Numbered from the stretch's first letter, positions 1-13,797 are shown. The stretch is 64,000 nucleotides of DNA from Casuarina equisetifolia (GCA_028551475.1 CM052357.1:186001-250000); one strand, 5' to 3'. Translations and numbers: made by a program. Notes: generated by a model not told the origin, from the sequence alone.

Positions 1-754
1 TTGTAACTTTACATTTAAAGTTATGTCACCTTGCATTTAAATCGTAGTGTTTTTATGATGCCTTTAATGCAAGGAGATTTTTTTTGGAAATAACAAACAA
101 TTAGAAAATCAATCATAACAACAATTATGATTCTTATTATGGGAACTGTTTTGTAGGTATCCACAAGTCAATTAAAATTATATTATATTCATAACTAAAT
201 AATCATACAAAATAACAAATTGTATATCCCAATCTAACATTCTATACCTCAGAAAGTGTAAGGCCACCAAATTCATTCAATAACTTAATTGCCTTTGTAT
301 TCATCTCTTTTTGAAAGAAGTACTTGAAAGGCTGCAAAATTGAGAAAAAGAAATAAGTAGATGTTATATATAATTAATCTATTAGTAACAAATATTGTAT
401 AAGTTATCTATTTTTAAGCTTTAAAAATATTTTGAAGGACATCTTCATATCCCTACAAACATAACAGCAAAGAAAGATGATGAAACTAAGAAAAGAAACA
501 AGAGAAAGAATGATAAGAAAATAAAAACAAAACAAAACCTTGTGTTTATTGCATCACTAATTAATAAATAAATATTAAAAAATTACACAAACTTGTTGTC
601 CATTTTCTTATAATTTTGCAGACTATGAAATTTAAATTTTGAAAGGATGAAATAAAAATTTGGAATGTATTCAAGATTGTACCAAATGATAGATGGACAT
701 ACATTACTATGTTTTCAAAAACTAATAAGTCATGGACAGAAGAATGATTTGATA

Positions 755-880
755 ACAGATATTCCCCTAAATATCTTTAAGATAAATTTTATGTTACAAT
801 GATTAATTAAATACAAGGCTAAGCTCTAAAATCAACTGAGCAATTTTTTTAAGAATCAATTATTGAATGAATCATAACTT
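755..880. repeat. Dispersed repeat, copy 1
   Basis: This stretch aligns by eye with about 26912-27040. The best-conserved core reads gattaattaaatacaaggc here and gattaattcaatacaaggc there. Similarity continues on both sides with scattered substitutions, from an upstream agatattc motif to a downstream ttgaat motif. It has no coding content. It is probably an old non-autonomous transposon fragment, but I see no terminal repeats. Confidence 0.45.
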
Positions 881-3720
881 GTCACCTTTCACGTTTGTCA
901 AAATAGCACAATTAATCAGTTTCTCAAAGGCCCTAACCCAACTTAGCCAAAAAAATAACAAAAACAAGCACCAAGGTTTTTAACTATTTTTAATATGATA
1001 ACAATCAACTAACAATAATTCGACATTAACAGAGGAGGTCCTCAAATATTCCTTCCTCTTTCACAGGGACTCTGGTCTTCTTCCTCTTAGGCGTCTTCCT
1101 CTTAACCACTTTCCAAACTTCAAAGCATCTAAAATTTTTTTATTCCATTATCGTCCTTAATTCAAAAAAGGTAACTTGCTTATTGTTCAGTTTTATAGGA
1201 CAAAACTTACAAATAAAGAGACATTAGACAACCTTCTTTCGGCTGTTACTTCCCTATTACACAAGCATTAAGTCCCTTGGAACTAAAATTGCTTTCCATC
1301 CTTCTTAAAATAAGAAAAAAAAATGTAAATCTAAAATAGTCAGTCTAATTTAAGGTAATCCAGCACTAAACCATCTATAATAATCATTAAGAAGCTTGGA
1401 GGTGAAGAGACCAAACACATCCATGCAAAGTTATCAATGTTGTCCATTGTTTTTTCGATGCCCAAACCTAATTTGACTTCTTAATTTTCTATAAAGTAAG
1501 AGTTATTCATAATGTTTTATAAATAAATATTATATCAAGGTAACATTTTGTTAGCTCATCAAGAATATACATAAATGTTCAGTTATAGTAATAATAAAAA
1601 TGGTTCAACTAAAATTCTTCAAAAGCCATCTCTAATTCTATTCATTTTCTAGAGGAGATAAAGAAAAAAGAAATTACAATTGATATACACAACATATTTA
1701 AAGATGAGGAACATCCACATAAAGGAGAATATATATGCAATATCTAAATATTTGTTTTTAACATAAATACATATGTATGTATGTGCATACATTTACACAT
1801 TAACATGTATATACATACTAGATATACATTAAAAGATGGATTCTACAACTAGGATACGAAAGGTAAATCAGTCTGAGTCTAAGTTTGATATCGAATATTT
1901 TAGTTTGAAGCAAAGTCCAATAAAAATAGAAGTCAAAACATTTTTTTTTTCATATTATACGCCCAACCTAACCTAAATTAATTAGTCAGCCAAATATGAA
2001 AAATGCTTGTAGATGAAATTGTTAGTATATTTGGACAGCCCAAGAAAGGGGGCTAAATTGAATTTTGAAAATGTTTTTTTTTTCTATATAAATCGATTTA
2101 AGCTTTAAGATTCGAAATGCCATGTTATGAGTTAATGCAAATACAACATGCATACATATAACCGAATAAGAGTATGGAGACAGATAATAAACACATCCTT
2201 GGGACCCACATCCCCTTTCCCTCTACTAAACTCAGCTAACAATTCTCTCCACTAATCAACCAACTAATTATTTACACGATATTTACCAATCTCACACAAA
2301 ATTAAAAAAAAAAAAAATCTTGCTCACTGTATAACTACCCCCACCCAAAGCACTACACATGCTTCACAAAGACATAAAACACCTAGGATTTACAATCCAA
2401 AATTACAACAGCTCTAAGGGTTCTTACAACCTAAAACCCTTATAAAGTTTACACTTAGATTCGAAGCTATATGGGCTTCGATTTACACAAGAAAAGTCTT
2501 GCACGGGTGTAACTGTTCCTCAAGCATATACAAAAGATTAGAAAAATAATCAAAAGATCAAAATTCTCAAGATTTTTTCGTTTGTTGGAACATCACCTCG
2601 CTAGATCGGCTTCTTCCTCTTGTAGCTCTTCAAAAAACAGCCGTTTTGTGCCACTGAGCAAGTTCAAACGCAGTGGGAAAGCCGGCTGCACCCTTAGAAC
2701 TGTGCACAAAATGAGCAGGGCAGCGATGTTTGCCCTATTTATTACGGCTAATGGTTGTTGCTTTTTAACATTATTATTCTGTTCTGTGAACTGGCACTAT
2801 GTGACGCTGTTGCTTTTGATGAGGACTCAAAGTCTTTGCCGTTTGCTTTGGAGTTTCCATTCTTTGATTTTTGGACGCTAATGAAGAAAAAAATCAGCGC
2901 CGAACGTGTGGATCCCCCGGAAGAAAAAAGGGCCTGCCTGGGGACCCGTGGTTGCCCTCCTTCCTTGAGCCGCTGTAACTGATCTTTGTACTCTCCTGCG
3001 CGTCACGTCTTTTCTCTCTTCTCATTTATTGTTCTTGACCGACTTTCAAATTGCAGTACGGACAAGTTGGGAAGAAAGGACGACACAGACAGCGATCTTT
3101 CTTTGACTCACTCGCAATATTAATTATGGGCAAAGTTGTAATGAAATGGAAAATGTAGAAGAGAAGCAACTCTCTGCCCTTCATGTGCCGTCAAGTAGGT
3201 ACTTCGTTTCGTTCTAAGATAAAACACTATATTAAAAAGGAAAGCAGGTGATCTTTGGTTTATAAAGAATTCGGTTTGAGTTAGAAGCTTATGAAAAAAT
3301 ATTAAAGCAAGTTCATTAACTTGGCGTAAAGAAAAATAATTTTCTTTTCTCATAAAGAAATATTTTAGACTATCTAAAACTTTACCTACTCCGATGTTAA
3401 GACTATATCTATATCTATCTTGCTCTATTTCTAGCTTCTTTAGATATCTTCCCCCCCCGGGCGTTCCGTCTCTTCCTTTACTTGCTTGAAACAAAAGTAG
3501 ATAGAAAGTAAATGGATGGACTCAGAACAGCCTTTATATAACGTATCATAAACTTAACAAGATGAATTTATGGACACTAACTATCCAAAAACGATCGTCG
3601 AGTCTATTAACTATAACTAAATCTCGTATAGAAATATTTTATGGATGATTGCCTTTAAACATGAAACCCACCTAAACCATTCTTGATATTCACATCCAGA
3701 GGACACTGTCAACAACAATG

Positions 3721-3764
<44 letters not shown>
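3721..3764. repeat. Compound (GT)n(AT)n microsatellite
   Basis: Five GT units run directly into seventeen AT units. It is simple-sequence DNA in intergenic space and is likely length-polymorphic. Confidence 0.95.
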
Positions 3765-3766
<2 letters not shown>

Positions 3767-4551
3767 TTTTTTTCACATTTAGGAAGATCCAACTGCTGGG
3801 TGGAGTCCCCAGTTGTGGCTGCATGCGGCAAAAATGACCCTACAAAACTTGTTTTTCCTTCATCTTTTTCTGCGTCTTTCTTCACCTGTAGAACGTCCTT
3901 AAGAAAACACGTCAGCTCAATTTAAACATGCAGTAGTAACAAATGATAAAAAATAGTAATGCAATCAACATTTTAGAATATCCTAGAATTTTAAAAGATC
4001 TTTATAATTTTTTAATAAACACGCCTTTTTCATTATTAGTATTATTATTATTAATTTTTTATTTCTGGCATCATGATCAAAAAATTGTGCATATCATCTT
4101 AATAAAAAAATTCTTCACACTACATGTAAGTGCTTGTTTTTAGTAAGATTGAGAATCAAACACCTATACTTCCCAATCCATCTTCCATAACAATGAAACA
4201 ATAGAACTAACACAAGATGCAGAGAAGTCTTTTAACTTTTTTTTAGATGAATCAAGAAGTTTGCACTTGCCTAGAATGTGAAACTTAAATTTAGGTTCAT
4301 GGACAGAGATATCAAGAAAACTCTTAAGTAATTGATGTCAGATGGAAAATCATTTCAGGTGTCTAAGGCTTCTCACCCTCGTCCATCAAGAAATAGGTTT
4401 CCACGTTCTGAGAAGGGACACTATGACAATGTCTAGTTAATATGAAGGAACTGCAATCTATTAAGGATCCAGCAACATTCAAAATAAAGATGCAAAATAA
4501 ATAATAATTTTTATCTCACCATGTTTGTAGATTTAGTGAAGCAAAGAATTC

Positions 4552-7500
4552 TCAACGGCATCCGCCAAGATAGTGAGGAGATGCCGAGCCTGAGGATGTG
4601 TCAACTCGCCGCTTTACAAATGGATGGTCTAAGAGTTGAACTGCAGTAGGACGATTACAAGCCATTGGTTGTAGGCATTGCAGAACAAAATCCCTGGCAT
4701 CCTTTGAGAGAGAATCAGGAATAGGAGGTGGTTCGCCCTTTCCAATTCGAAACAACGCCGCCACCTGCTAAGTTGCAGTAAAGGATTCTTTGAAAATCTA
4801 AACCAACAATTGTATATCAAATAAATTATATTTAAATAGGCCTAAAATATATCTTACAGGTTCCACTCGAGAGTTTTACATGGTAAAAAGTTAAAACCGA
4901 GAATGTTATAAACACAATAACCTTTTCCAAAGGCCTCTAAAAAATAATATCACAAAAGTAGAAGAGAAAGTCATGCTTTGCAAAAGGCATCAGAGTTACT
5001 GTAACGATAAAGATAAAAAAATAAGGACAAAAAATGACACTCACCTCTTCCAAACCGGAATATGGAATCTGACGTGTCAGCATTTCCAAGACAGTGCATC
5101 CAAGGCTCCATATATCAGCTGGAAGCCCATAGCCTTGGTAATTCTTATTAACCACCTGCTAAATATATCCAAGTATATCAAAATAAAAAGGAAAAAAAAA
5201 AGATCCATTAGACCACTTAACCATTCACATGAAACATTCCAGCTAAAGGGGAACAAGAAAACTGCCACTTATGCAAGGTATGTCATTTTGCCAAGTGTTC
5301 AACGGTATAAAATCAATATCAACCGTCAGTACCATCAAGTTTATAACTTAAGGAGAAAGTTAATTTCAGCTGGGACAACAAAAAAAATGATCAAAATTAT
5401 CATCTAGGATGCCTTGTGAAATTAGAGTTAGCATAACAAAGCCCTAGGAAAGTACTCAAAATCAACAAGGTGAATTCAATCTTCCCATTTGCAAAATCTA
5501 TTTGTGTATTCATTAGATAACAAACCACCTTCATCATAGACTTGCGTCTATCAACAAGTTAATATTCTCATTAATACCTTGAAAATCTCCAAGTATTTAG
5601 GAAGTACAATACATATAAGATACATGAAACATTTAAGGGATGTCAATGTTGGTATAAAAAGTTCACGGTTGATTAAGAAGGAGCTTGTTGTGTACTTTAC
5701 AAGCTAAATGACCCTTCTCACAAGCCCTTTCCAAATGAGGTACATTTAGGACTCTTTATAGTATCAAAGCTCAAGTTAATCTAATTTATAACTTTGAACC
5801 CTTTAAAAACACTTAGTGTGTGGGGGATAGTTCATTGCATCTTGTTCAATCTAAACCCAAAATAGGCTCAGTGTGAAAGATAGTATTGAAGACAAAAATC
5901 TCATATAAAAAAGATATAATTTTTGAATAAAGTTTAAAAATAAAAAGTGTCCTCTTAACTCTTAGATTAGCTTTTAAATTTAGACTTTAGGTTTATCTAA
6001 TATAGTGTCTAATCTTACTTTAATAATATGACAAAGGCCTAAGTCCACCTCTTCCCTAAAAAGCCTTAGGAGGAGAACAATTGTATAATCTTATAAAGCA
6101 CAAAAGAAGCCGCATCTTGAGTGGTGTGATAGTTTTTCAGTCCAATAGTCAACAACCAAATGCTGAAAGGCTCTATTGATTGCAAGTTGAATATATTCTT
6201 TAGAAAAGTCGCAATATGTACATAAGTTGAAAAATCAAAGGCGAACCTACACACAGTGGGAAATAAACCTGCACAGGTTAGGAAATGGTAAGGAAATAAA
6301 GAGGATATAGGGATCATTTTTTAACCAACATATAATGCATGGGATGAACATATAGCATAATAAAATTCTAAGTAACCGATGCCCTGTGAGAAGAGAGATC
6401 AAAGTTCCAACTATTGGTCAAACAGCTTATAAAACATTTTCATGATGTACACTTTGAAATAGTATTCCAAGTCTCTTTGTATCTAGAGTATCATTTATTG
6501 TTTATCCTTAAAACTTGGTAATTCAGACCAAAGGTCAAATATGTTCAATTGGATAAGCAAAGTCTTCTACTTGCACCTAGGGCTGAACCAAATTTTTTTT
6601 TGGAACTGTCAGGTAATTCTAGTAAATAATTTCAACCTTAAAACCCAAAAAATTTCATTATAATCTGAATCTCAAGAATCCACAGCACAAAATGTGAATC
6701 AACAGCGAAGCTTATAGATTAGTAGTGAGGTCAAATAAATAAGAGTCATAAAGGTTATAGACAAAACAATACCATTTAGGTCAGTTAGGATGAGAAGCCA
6801 TGTTATCGGGGGCAATCCCTCATGATTGTGCTTCAGTTTAATACATACTATTTTGATACGCACCTTGGAATTCCTATATTTTTGTGATTACTAAGACTAT
6901 TTTAGCTTTCAATCTAATTTTAAGTTACCGATATGCACATTCTTCAAAACTTTGAACCGGTCAACTTTGCAACGAAAAAATTTGCCTCCATCAAATAGCT
7001 ATATCAGTGTTTGGGAGGGAAGAGAATATTGTGTCATCCAAAGAAGTATTTATATAAGGAGCCAAAGCCCATGACTACAGCAACTGCTATACGTATTGAG
7101 TCCGTTAGATGTGCCAAATTAGTAATTCCATTAGCTGACAAGCAGTCAGATAAATCAACATTTAAAAACCATGTTTTCTCCAATGTCTAAAATTGGACAT
7201 AAAATGAATTTAATACCAATGAATCCATCTATTAGATTATTAGATTTAGAATGGAAGGGGAAAGACAAACCTCCGGGGGTGTCCAGAATGCACTCCCCTC
7301 GCAGGATAAAAGATCACTCAGCTTGATAGCCTAAAAAGGATACAACCATCAACATTAGGGAAAGAAATAAATAGTTAGATAAAGTTATTTAAGATGAGAA
7401 AAAAGTCATAATAGAGTAAGGGAGAAAAAACCAATGGCAATCCAAAATCTGCAAGCTTCACATATCCATTCACATCGATCAATATGTTTGAACATTTGAT

Positions 7501-10500
7501 ATCCCTTCAATATAGGAAAGAAAGAGATGAGACTTTGAAGATCAGTTAAAAATAGTATGTAATCTATTTGTTTCTCGATACATAGTGAAACTATGAATTG
7601 CCTTTGCATTCTACGTAACAGGTTTCCTATTGCATGATAATAATAGAGGGAAAAATATAATGCTAAAAAAAACACATTAAACAAGCTAGTAAATGGCATA
7701 GTGAGAAACCAATGACAAAATCTGTCAAATTCCAAGACATTACTATCTTACATATGGTTAATACTTATAAAACTTACTATCTAGATTGAAAAATTGGCTT
7801 GTGTAATATTTGCTCAAAAATAGCAATTTAGAAATTTTCTTGCCCTTGAAAAGAAGGAAAATTTTCATGCTTCTACTCTAAAGAAGCAAAAGAAATAGTA
7901 GTTTTAAACAAGATAGTTGTTCAAGGACACCACCTAGCGCAAGAAGAAACATTTACTAGATCCAACTTAAGTGTTCATAAAGTAAACCAATTGCTAAATT
8001 AAAGGATGGAAGAAGGTACAAGTGGCTAAAGGAAAAACAAGCGCAAAGATCAAAGAAATCATGAATAGAGGTTTGATTTTAATATGAAGCATGATTCAAT
8101 ATCTTCATGATATGAATTACTATAGTTCTTAGCACTATTTGGCTTATTCAAATTAATTCTAGACAGTCTAAAAATTAATTGTAGTGATTTTGCATAGCTC
8201 TTCTTTTTTATCATTTCTATTTTAGGTCTTCTATAATATTTTTTTGTTTGCTCTAGTTCTTTATATATTAGGAGACAAAGATTTGTGGTGGTAGAATTTT
8301 ATATGAAACAATTTAGCTCTTTCAATTTCATAAAATATTTGTTTAAAAGTTTTTAAAAACAATGTGATTCCATTAAGAAGAGACACATGGTAAAAGGTCT
8401 TCATCAAACAAGTCATCAAAATAATTGAGAAGGTAAAGCATGGAGTATAGCCATCCTTCAAATAATATAGCATCCCCCTCCTTTCTCCTTCTCCAACACT
8501 TCTTACCCAATAAAGAAAGGAAATCCTTTTGCCATGAATAAGGGAAAAATCCTAATGAAAAAGCTCATAAAGGCTAAGATGCCAACAACATAATTATATA
8601 TATATATATATATATATATCTCAATTTCAAATTTTACAAAGAACAAGATAACTAAATAATCTTAAGATCACATATATAAGACAAAAGAAAATATATCACC
8701 TGTGGATTGTATTTCTATCATGAAGATATTTTAAGCCACATAGAATCTGTCTCGTATATCCACTAACTTGAGAATCTAGAAGGTGAAACTTTTGATAAAG
8801 TTTTAAAAGGGAGCCTTGGGTTACTAACTCTAGAAAGATATATAGCTTTGATTCATCCTGCAACAACATCAACAAAACATAGGAAATGCTTGATTAATTA
8901 GAAAATATATGTAAAACTAAAAATTGGAACAAGGTAAAAACCTTTAAAGCAAACTGCTAGAAGATTCAATATATCATTCTTGTGCAATAAGAATTCCAAT
9001 ATTTGTGGATAAAACACACAAGAACATAGGAGAGAGATGACAACTATGATTGCATGAGAAGTCATTATTTTGCTTAGCAAATCAACGGAATTCTTATTGT
9101 TTGTGAATAAGAAGCAAAAGGCAAACATATGCAGTATTGACTCTTTTATAGATATGAATATAGGCACCACTGATTGCCAGTCGTAAATGTCACACCAAGA
9201 AGTGACAAAAAATTCAACTGAAGAAGTTGCCTAAAATCATGATGACCACAAGCAATCTAAACTTTGACTAATGATTTTGAAATGCATAATCACTTCTTGT
9301 GGCCACAAAAGTGTAGAAGATGATGAATTGTAATGGTAACTTTGTTAGTATAAAGTTTAGAATCAAGACACAAAGACAATGTGAAAAGAATTTCAATTTT
9401 CTTTTCAAAAAAGAAATGTGTACCTTTTTTGTGTCATAATATTGAACTATGTTCTCATGTTCAAATGTATTTAATAGAGTAATCTCCTGAAAAATGAAGC
9501 ATGGTATGAGAAAATAAAAACTAAATAGAAAATGCAAACTGAAAGAATAAACTTTCCCTCCCAAAATAATATCAAGTTTACACATAATGTTAGTATACAA
9601 ACTCAAAATATTATAATAGAATAAAGTGTAAGTCTATCTCACTTGTTCAAGTTGATCAATATTTAGTCTTCCTTGACTTCCATAGTCAGATAATGAAATT
9701 TCCTTAACAGCAAAGAATACTCCATTTCTACAGAGCAGGAAAGAATAATCAGCAATAAATTATAAGTAAAAATAGTACATCGAACCAAAAAAATAATTCC
9801 TTATTTATATGTCCTAATATAAGGAAGACTACATCATCTAATAAATTTTAAGCTCATTTGGTTTCAAGTAAAACGATGGCTTGTATGGCAAAGCCTAGAA
9901 ATCATTTATTGTCTCACAAAAGCAAAAATCATAGGAAACAAAAATAAAATTGAAGCAACCTAAAAGTCTTTTAGGGTGAAAGAGAATTTATCATGGCATA
10001 CACGAGAATCCAACATTAATGATTAACTTCCCTCTTGATATCAAGTTAAATATAAATAGCATTGAGAAACTTACGCGGCGATTCCGTCGTACACTGACCA
10101 AAACGACCCGCGTGCCAGAAGGTTACCCTTTTGCCAATATGTCGTATCGGGCCTAATTCTCCCATAAAGCGAAAAATTCATTGCATCCGAGGAAGTGCTG
10201 GTCGTATCGTCATGACTAGACGAGGCAAACGAACGCAACCCCAATACGACACTAGTATATTCTTCTTCTTCTTCTTCTTCTTCTTCTTCTTCTTCTTCTT
10301 CATGACTCGACGAGGCAAACGAACGCAATCCCGATACCTTATCCTCTTCTTCCTCTTCTTCCTCTTCTTCCTCTTCTTCCTCTTCTTCCTCTTCTTCTTT
10401 GGAAGATGATACGTACTCAATAATCATAGAACCTTTCTCATTAGCCGGCGCTAAGCCCTCGAAAAGCTCCCAAGTGGACCACCCATTATCCGTCACCGGA

Positions 10501-10883
10501 AGTTTCATTGCCGGCGGAGGCTTCAGCACCAAAGGCGGCCCAATGCCTTCGATTCCACTCCCTCCTCCTCCATCACCGCCGGCCACACGGCACCCACTGG
10601 ACTCGGCTGGAGCTGGAGCTGGAGCTGGAACTGCCCTTGGGAGCTCGGTTTCATCTCTAATTCTCACGCCATCCGCATTTCTCTCTCGCAAGTCAGCTAC
10701 AGTTTCTCTTTGCACCGTATTTTTGGTTTCCTCTCTGATCGGACTACTCGTCTCCTGCAGTCTCGGTAGAAAATCCGAGTGGGATCGGATATTCCCAGCC
10801 TGCCAATCCGATTTGGTGACCGCGAAGTCCTCTGGCCCGGAAAACCCCAGCCGTTGGCATATCAGATCGAGCTCCCCCTCCAT
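4552..10883 (-). CDS. MEKK1-like MAP kinase kinase kinase with altered P-loop
   Basis: Eight exons (minus strand: 10883-10075, 9727-9643, 9486-9424, 8857-8700, 7504-7432, 7330-7271, 5155-5045, 4764-4552) join in frame into 523 residues. The N-terminal ~245 residues are low complexity: an alternating Pro-Ala run, two long polyglutamate tracts and a repeated [10 protein letters not shown] motif. The C-terminal half is a MEKK-type kinase domain. Lys278 (FAVKE), the helix-C Glu299 (EITLL), HRD at 371-373 and DFG at 391-393 are present. The glycine loop reads A257-R-G-S-F-W262, where the family has G-R-G-S-F-G. The APE motif is PPE and the DFG is followed by LPL. MEKK1-type kinases phosphorylate MAP kinase kinases in plant stress and immune signalling. 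The gene looks intact, but the two missing P-loop glycines make normal ATP binding doubtful. The exon positions are strongly supported by phase and conserved residues. One-to-one orthology to MEKK1 is not shown. Confidence 0.88.
8595..8619. repeat. (TA)n microsatellite in a kinase intron
   Basis: A run of TA dinucleotides in the 1.2-kb intron between exons 4 and 5 of the MEKK1-like gene. Confidence 0.9.
10211..10400 (-). repeat. Tandem duplication with GAA-type microsatellites inside the kinase exon
   Basis: Two units of roughly 90-100 bp start at 10211 and 10301. Each begins with nearly the same 37-40 bases and ends in a trinucleotide tract (10261-10302 and 10341-10399 on the plus strand). 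On the coding strand each unit gives [10 protein letters not shown] beside an acidic run. The second tract is a 9-base compound repeat, not pure TTC. Confidence 0.85.
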
Positions 10884-13594
10884 TCCTTCGATTTGGAAGC
10901 TTTTGCGGTCCCTTAGATCTAGTGATCGAGTATAGAGTTAAGATGATGTAGAGCATTTGCGGGAGGAAGGCAAGGAAGAAGCAGCCTATTCAAAAGTTCT
11001 TGACTGCATTTCGGCGCTCCAGCCTCCGCTCCCCCTTCTTCTTCCCCTGATTAACACCACTGCTTTGCTTTCTACGACCCAAAATTCGAGGTAGGTGATG
11101 CATAGATAACTAAACCCATCGAAGGTTCACCTCCAGCGAAAACTTCGAGAAACTCATCTCCGTGCGTTCTCTCTACAAACGACCCAATTCTGCACTTATT
11201 TTCTACAAAATTTAATCAAGAAATTGCGGGGAAGGAAAATGTTTAATAGGGAGCTGGTTTGAGCTTCAGGGGAAGGAGAAAAGGGGCACACCAAAAGGAA
11301 CCGCGATGGCTGAAGAGAGAGACCAAGAGCAAAGACTGGTAAACGCCATCGCAGTGGAGAAAGAAAACTGGGAAGAGAAAACGCGGGGCCATGGCTTCAC
11401 CGCCTTCTTACAAGTTTGCTGTCTCCAGTTGCTTTTTGTCAAAGATGGTCGATTATCTCATTTAAAGAGATTGTCCTTAATTAATAATTTTGTCATGAAA
11501 TGCTCATAATTCACATTATATGCTTAATTATTAACAAGTCCTTTTTCACATTAAAATTTAGTTCCTAAAATGGAGGAACACTAGTATTTAACTTGGCACA
11601 TATTCTCATCCCTTAATAGTGTGAGAGTCAATATTAGACCACAACAAGCCACCTTAACTCAATAATCCACTGCGGATCATTTTAACCACTTTTTACATAA
11701 ATTTTAATCCTATTTATATTTATAGGGGTGTTAAGAAAAAATATTGTTTCTAGTATCATATTAAAAATTCGTTGCCATCTTAAAAGTTAATCTTTGAAGT
11801 AAAAGGATACACTCATATTTAATTATTTATTTTAGATGAAAACTCAAGTATGATATGTCATTTTTTTTAAAAAAAGACAATTGTTTAGTTATAGCATTTT
11901 CATTTAAGCTTAAAAAATACATTTGGTAAATTCTAAAATTTTTGTAAAATTTTATTACAATTTACAAGCCTTACTCTTGTGATTGATGAAATAACTATAT
12001 AAATTTAGTAAATTAATTTATCATAATTATAATTAATCAATTAAAGAACAAAACAACAAGTACACTTTCTTTATATCAAAAGAAATGTTAAAGACTTGAC
12101 TACAACTTCCAACACTAAGTTGAAATCACGTGACAATCAAATGATTAAAATTGGTCAAAAACAATTATCTTTTATTACATGCACATATTTATTATTATAA
12201 TAAAATAACGATGAGTATATCTTGACATGTGCCATTTTCACAAAACAAAAAAGAGAACGAAATAAAGTTTCAAGTATGTGTTTTTCTAATAAGAAAGAAG
12301 GCTATTTAATTATCTTTTACATGCTTATTTTGAAATTTGAAAAACAATCCTAGACTAAAACAAACAAAGAAATTTGGAAAACAATCATATATAGCCATAG
12401 ACATGTTTTTTTTGAAATTCAATTGAAATTGTAGCGTATTAAGTGTTATATAAAGAAGTGCACAAGCAACAAAGTAATTGACTTGCATTTTGGGAGCATC
12501 TTTACCATGGTTAAAACAAAGCCTCAAGAATATCAATATAGTTCACCATTTTTCAAGATTTTTATTTTCTTTTCTTCAATAATATCAAACTCTTGACTTG
12601 TTGAACTAGCAAATCAGGGAACTAACTTACTACTAAGTCAGGAGGATTCTCCCCTCAAGATGTTTATGAGATCACTCAAATCACTACTCATAGAAGGGAA
12701 TAATGTAATATATTTAAAATTGACATGCTTAATTGAGATTATGCCTAATGGAGGCATGGTTGTTTAAGTCTTTCGCTATAATGAAAGAATAGGAAAGAAA
12801 ACAAAGGAAAAATAAGAGGAGCATTCTCATGGAATTGCTACTAATACAAGGAAGGATAAGGATGATAAAATCATAAGATTTTGCTTACCTCTTGCTTTCA
12901 GAGTTTTCACAAAGCAACTAAAGCATGAAGTGAAGGAAAAATAATGGAAGAATGACTCCATGTATGGATAAACTTTATGCACTTTCAAATTTGAGTCTTT
13001 TGATAAAGTAGCCATTTTCACATTTTAAGTTCAAACTCAAAGGTAGTAACTTATGAAAATGGCTACTTAAAAAAGAATTACCTAAAGCTAGAATACAACC
13101 ACTTAAAAGTGTAAGCTCTCATAAAGTAGACCACAAGGATATTAGCTGCAACATGTGACGGTCTAGTATAAGCTTGTGGGGAGCCCATAACAAGCTTGGG
13201 CTTATAAAAGCTCAAAATTAAAGATAACATTGAAATAAAATGTATTAAAATTAATCTTTAATTTAAAGCTCTAGTCAAAATAACCGAAGACCTAATGTCT
13301 TTGTTCCCATGGGACTCGTCCTTTAGTAATTGAGAAAAAGCGAACTTTGTGAGAACTTTCATGGCAGGGGACACCATTTTTTTCTATAGAACAAAACACG
13401 GGGTGTGGAAAAAATTTAAAAGGAGACTTGATCCTCAACTTGTCAATCAAACTTTTGCGACAGGACGACTAGACAGGAAAGAGCGGGAAAGACTTTTGAG
13501 TCTATCAATACTCGCACAAAACGGCATCACTTGTATGAAAATATTTTACACAGCCTTGATAACGTAGAACCACCATTTTTAGAGCTACTGTAAC
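10884..13594. other. Kinase 5' flank and AT-rich intergenic DNA
   Basis: The first ~450 bases have mixed composition and probably hold the promoter and 5' UTR of the minus-strand kinase gene. I could not pick a convincing TATA box. From about 11,500 to 13,590 the DNA is AT-rich without a recognisable gene. Short open stretches near 13,349-13,567 match nothing I know. Confidence 0.5.
13590..13594. repeat. Target-site duplication, left copy
   Basis: GTAAC directly precedes the left LTR. The same five bases follow the right LTR at 19197-19201, as expected for integrase-mediated insertion of a copia element. Confidence 0.93.
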
Positions 13595-13797
13595 TGTTAA
13601 TAGACAGCTGCCTCACCTAATACATTACCATTTTAGTGCCTATGATTAGGCACAATATCATTGTAATTATTGTAAATATTTGGTTTACCTTTCCTAGGTT
13701 AGGTTATGTCTCTATAAATGTATAGCAAACATTGTAAAGCACAACACAGCAATAGAGAAATCTTTCATGCTCCCTCGCAGTTTCTTAATTTCTTACA
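13595..13797 (+). repeat. Left LTR of copia element
   Basis: It begins TGTTAATAG and ends TTCTTACA. A TATAAA box at 13713-13718 is a plausible core promoter for the element transcript. It differs from the right LTR at 13642 (A versus G), 13699 (T versus C) and once near the 3' end (G versus A). Confidence 0.95.
13713..13718 (+). promoter_or_regulatory. TATA box in left LTR
   Basis: TATAAA lies 79 bases before the LTR end, a usual position for a copia promoter. It is duplicated in the right LTR. Confidence 0.55.

Larger units (their letters stand above)
1..4551. other. AT-rich intergenic region with no recognised gene
   Basis: No open stretch here resembles a known protein on either strand. 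The DNA is strongly AT-rich, with poly-A/T runs. Roughly 2,580-3,000 is closer to average base composition and could be a decayed transposon or old exon, but I recognise nothing in it. A dispersed repeat (about 755-880) has a second copy near 26,912-27,040. A GT/AT microsatellite lies at 3721-3764. The last few hundred bases are probably the 3' UTR and downstream flank of the kinase gene, which reads toward this region. Confidence 0.6.

Noticed and set aside
10131..10420. Long plus-strand and alternative minus-strand frames rich in Phe or Lys over the kinase exon
   Set aside because: They are the other readings of the TTC/GAA repeats that code polyglutamate in the kinase. Their composition is pure repeat.
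13349..13567. Short plus-strand frame before the copia element
   Set aside because: It has no similarity to a known protein, no exon signals, and lies in AT-rich flank.
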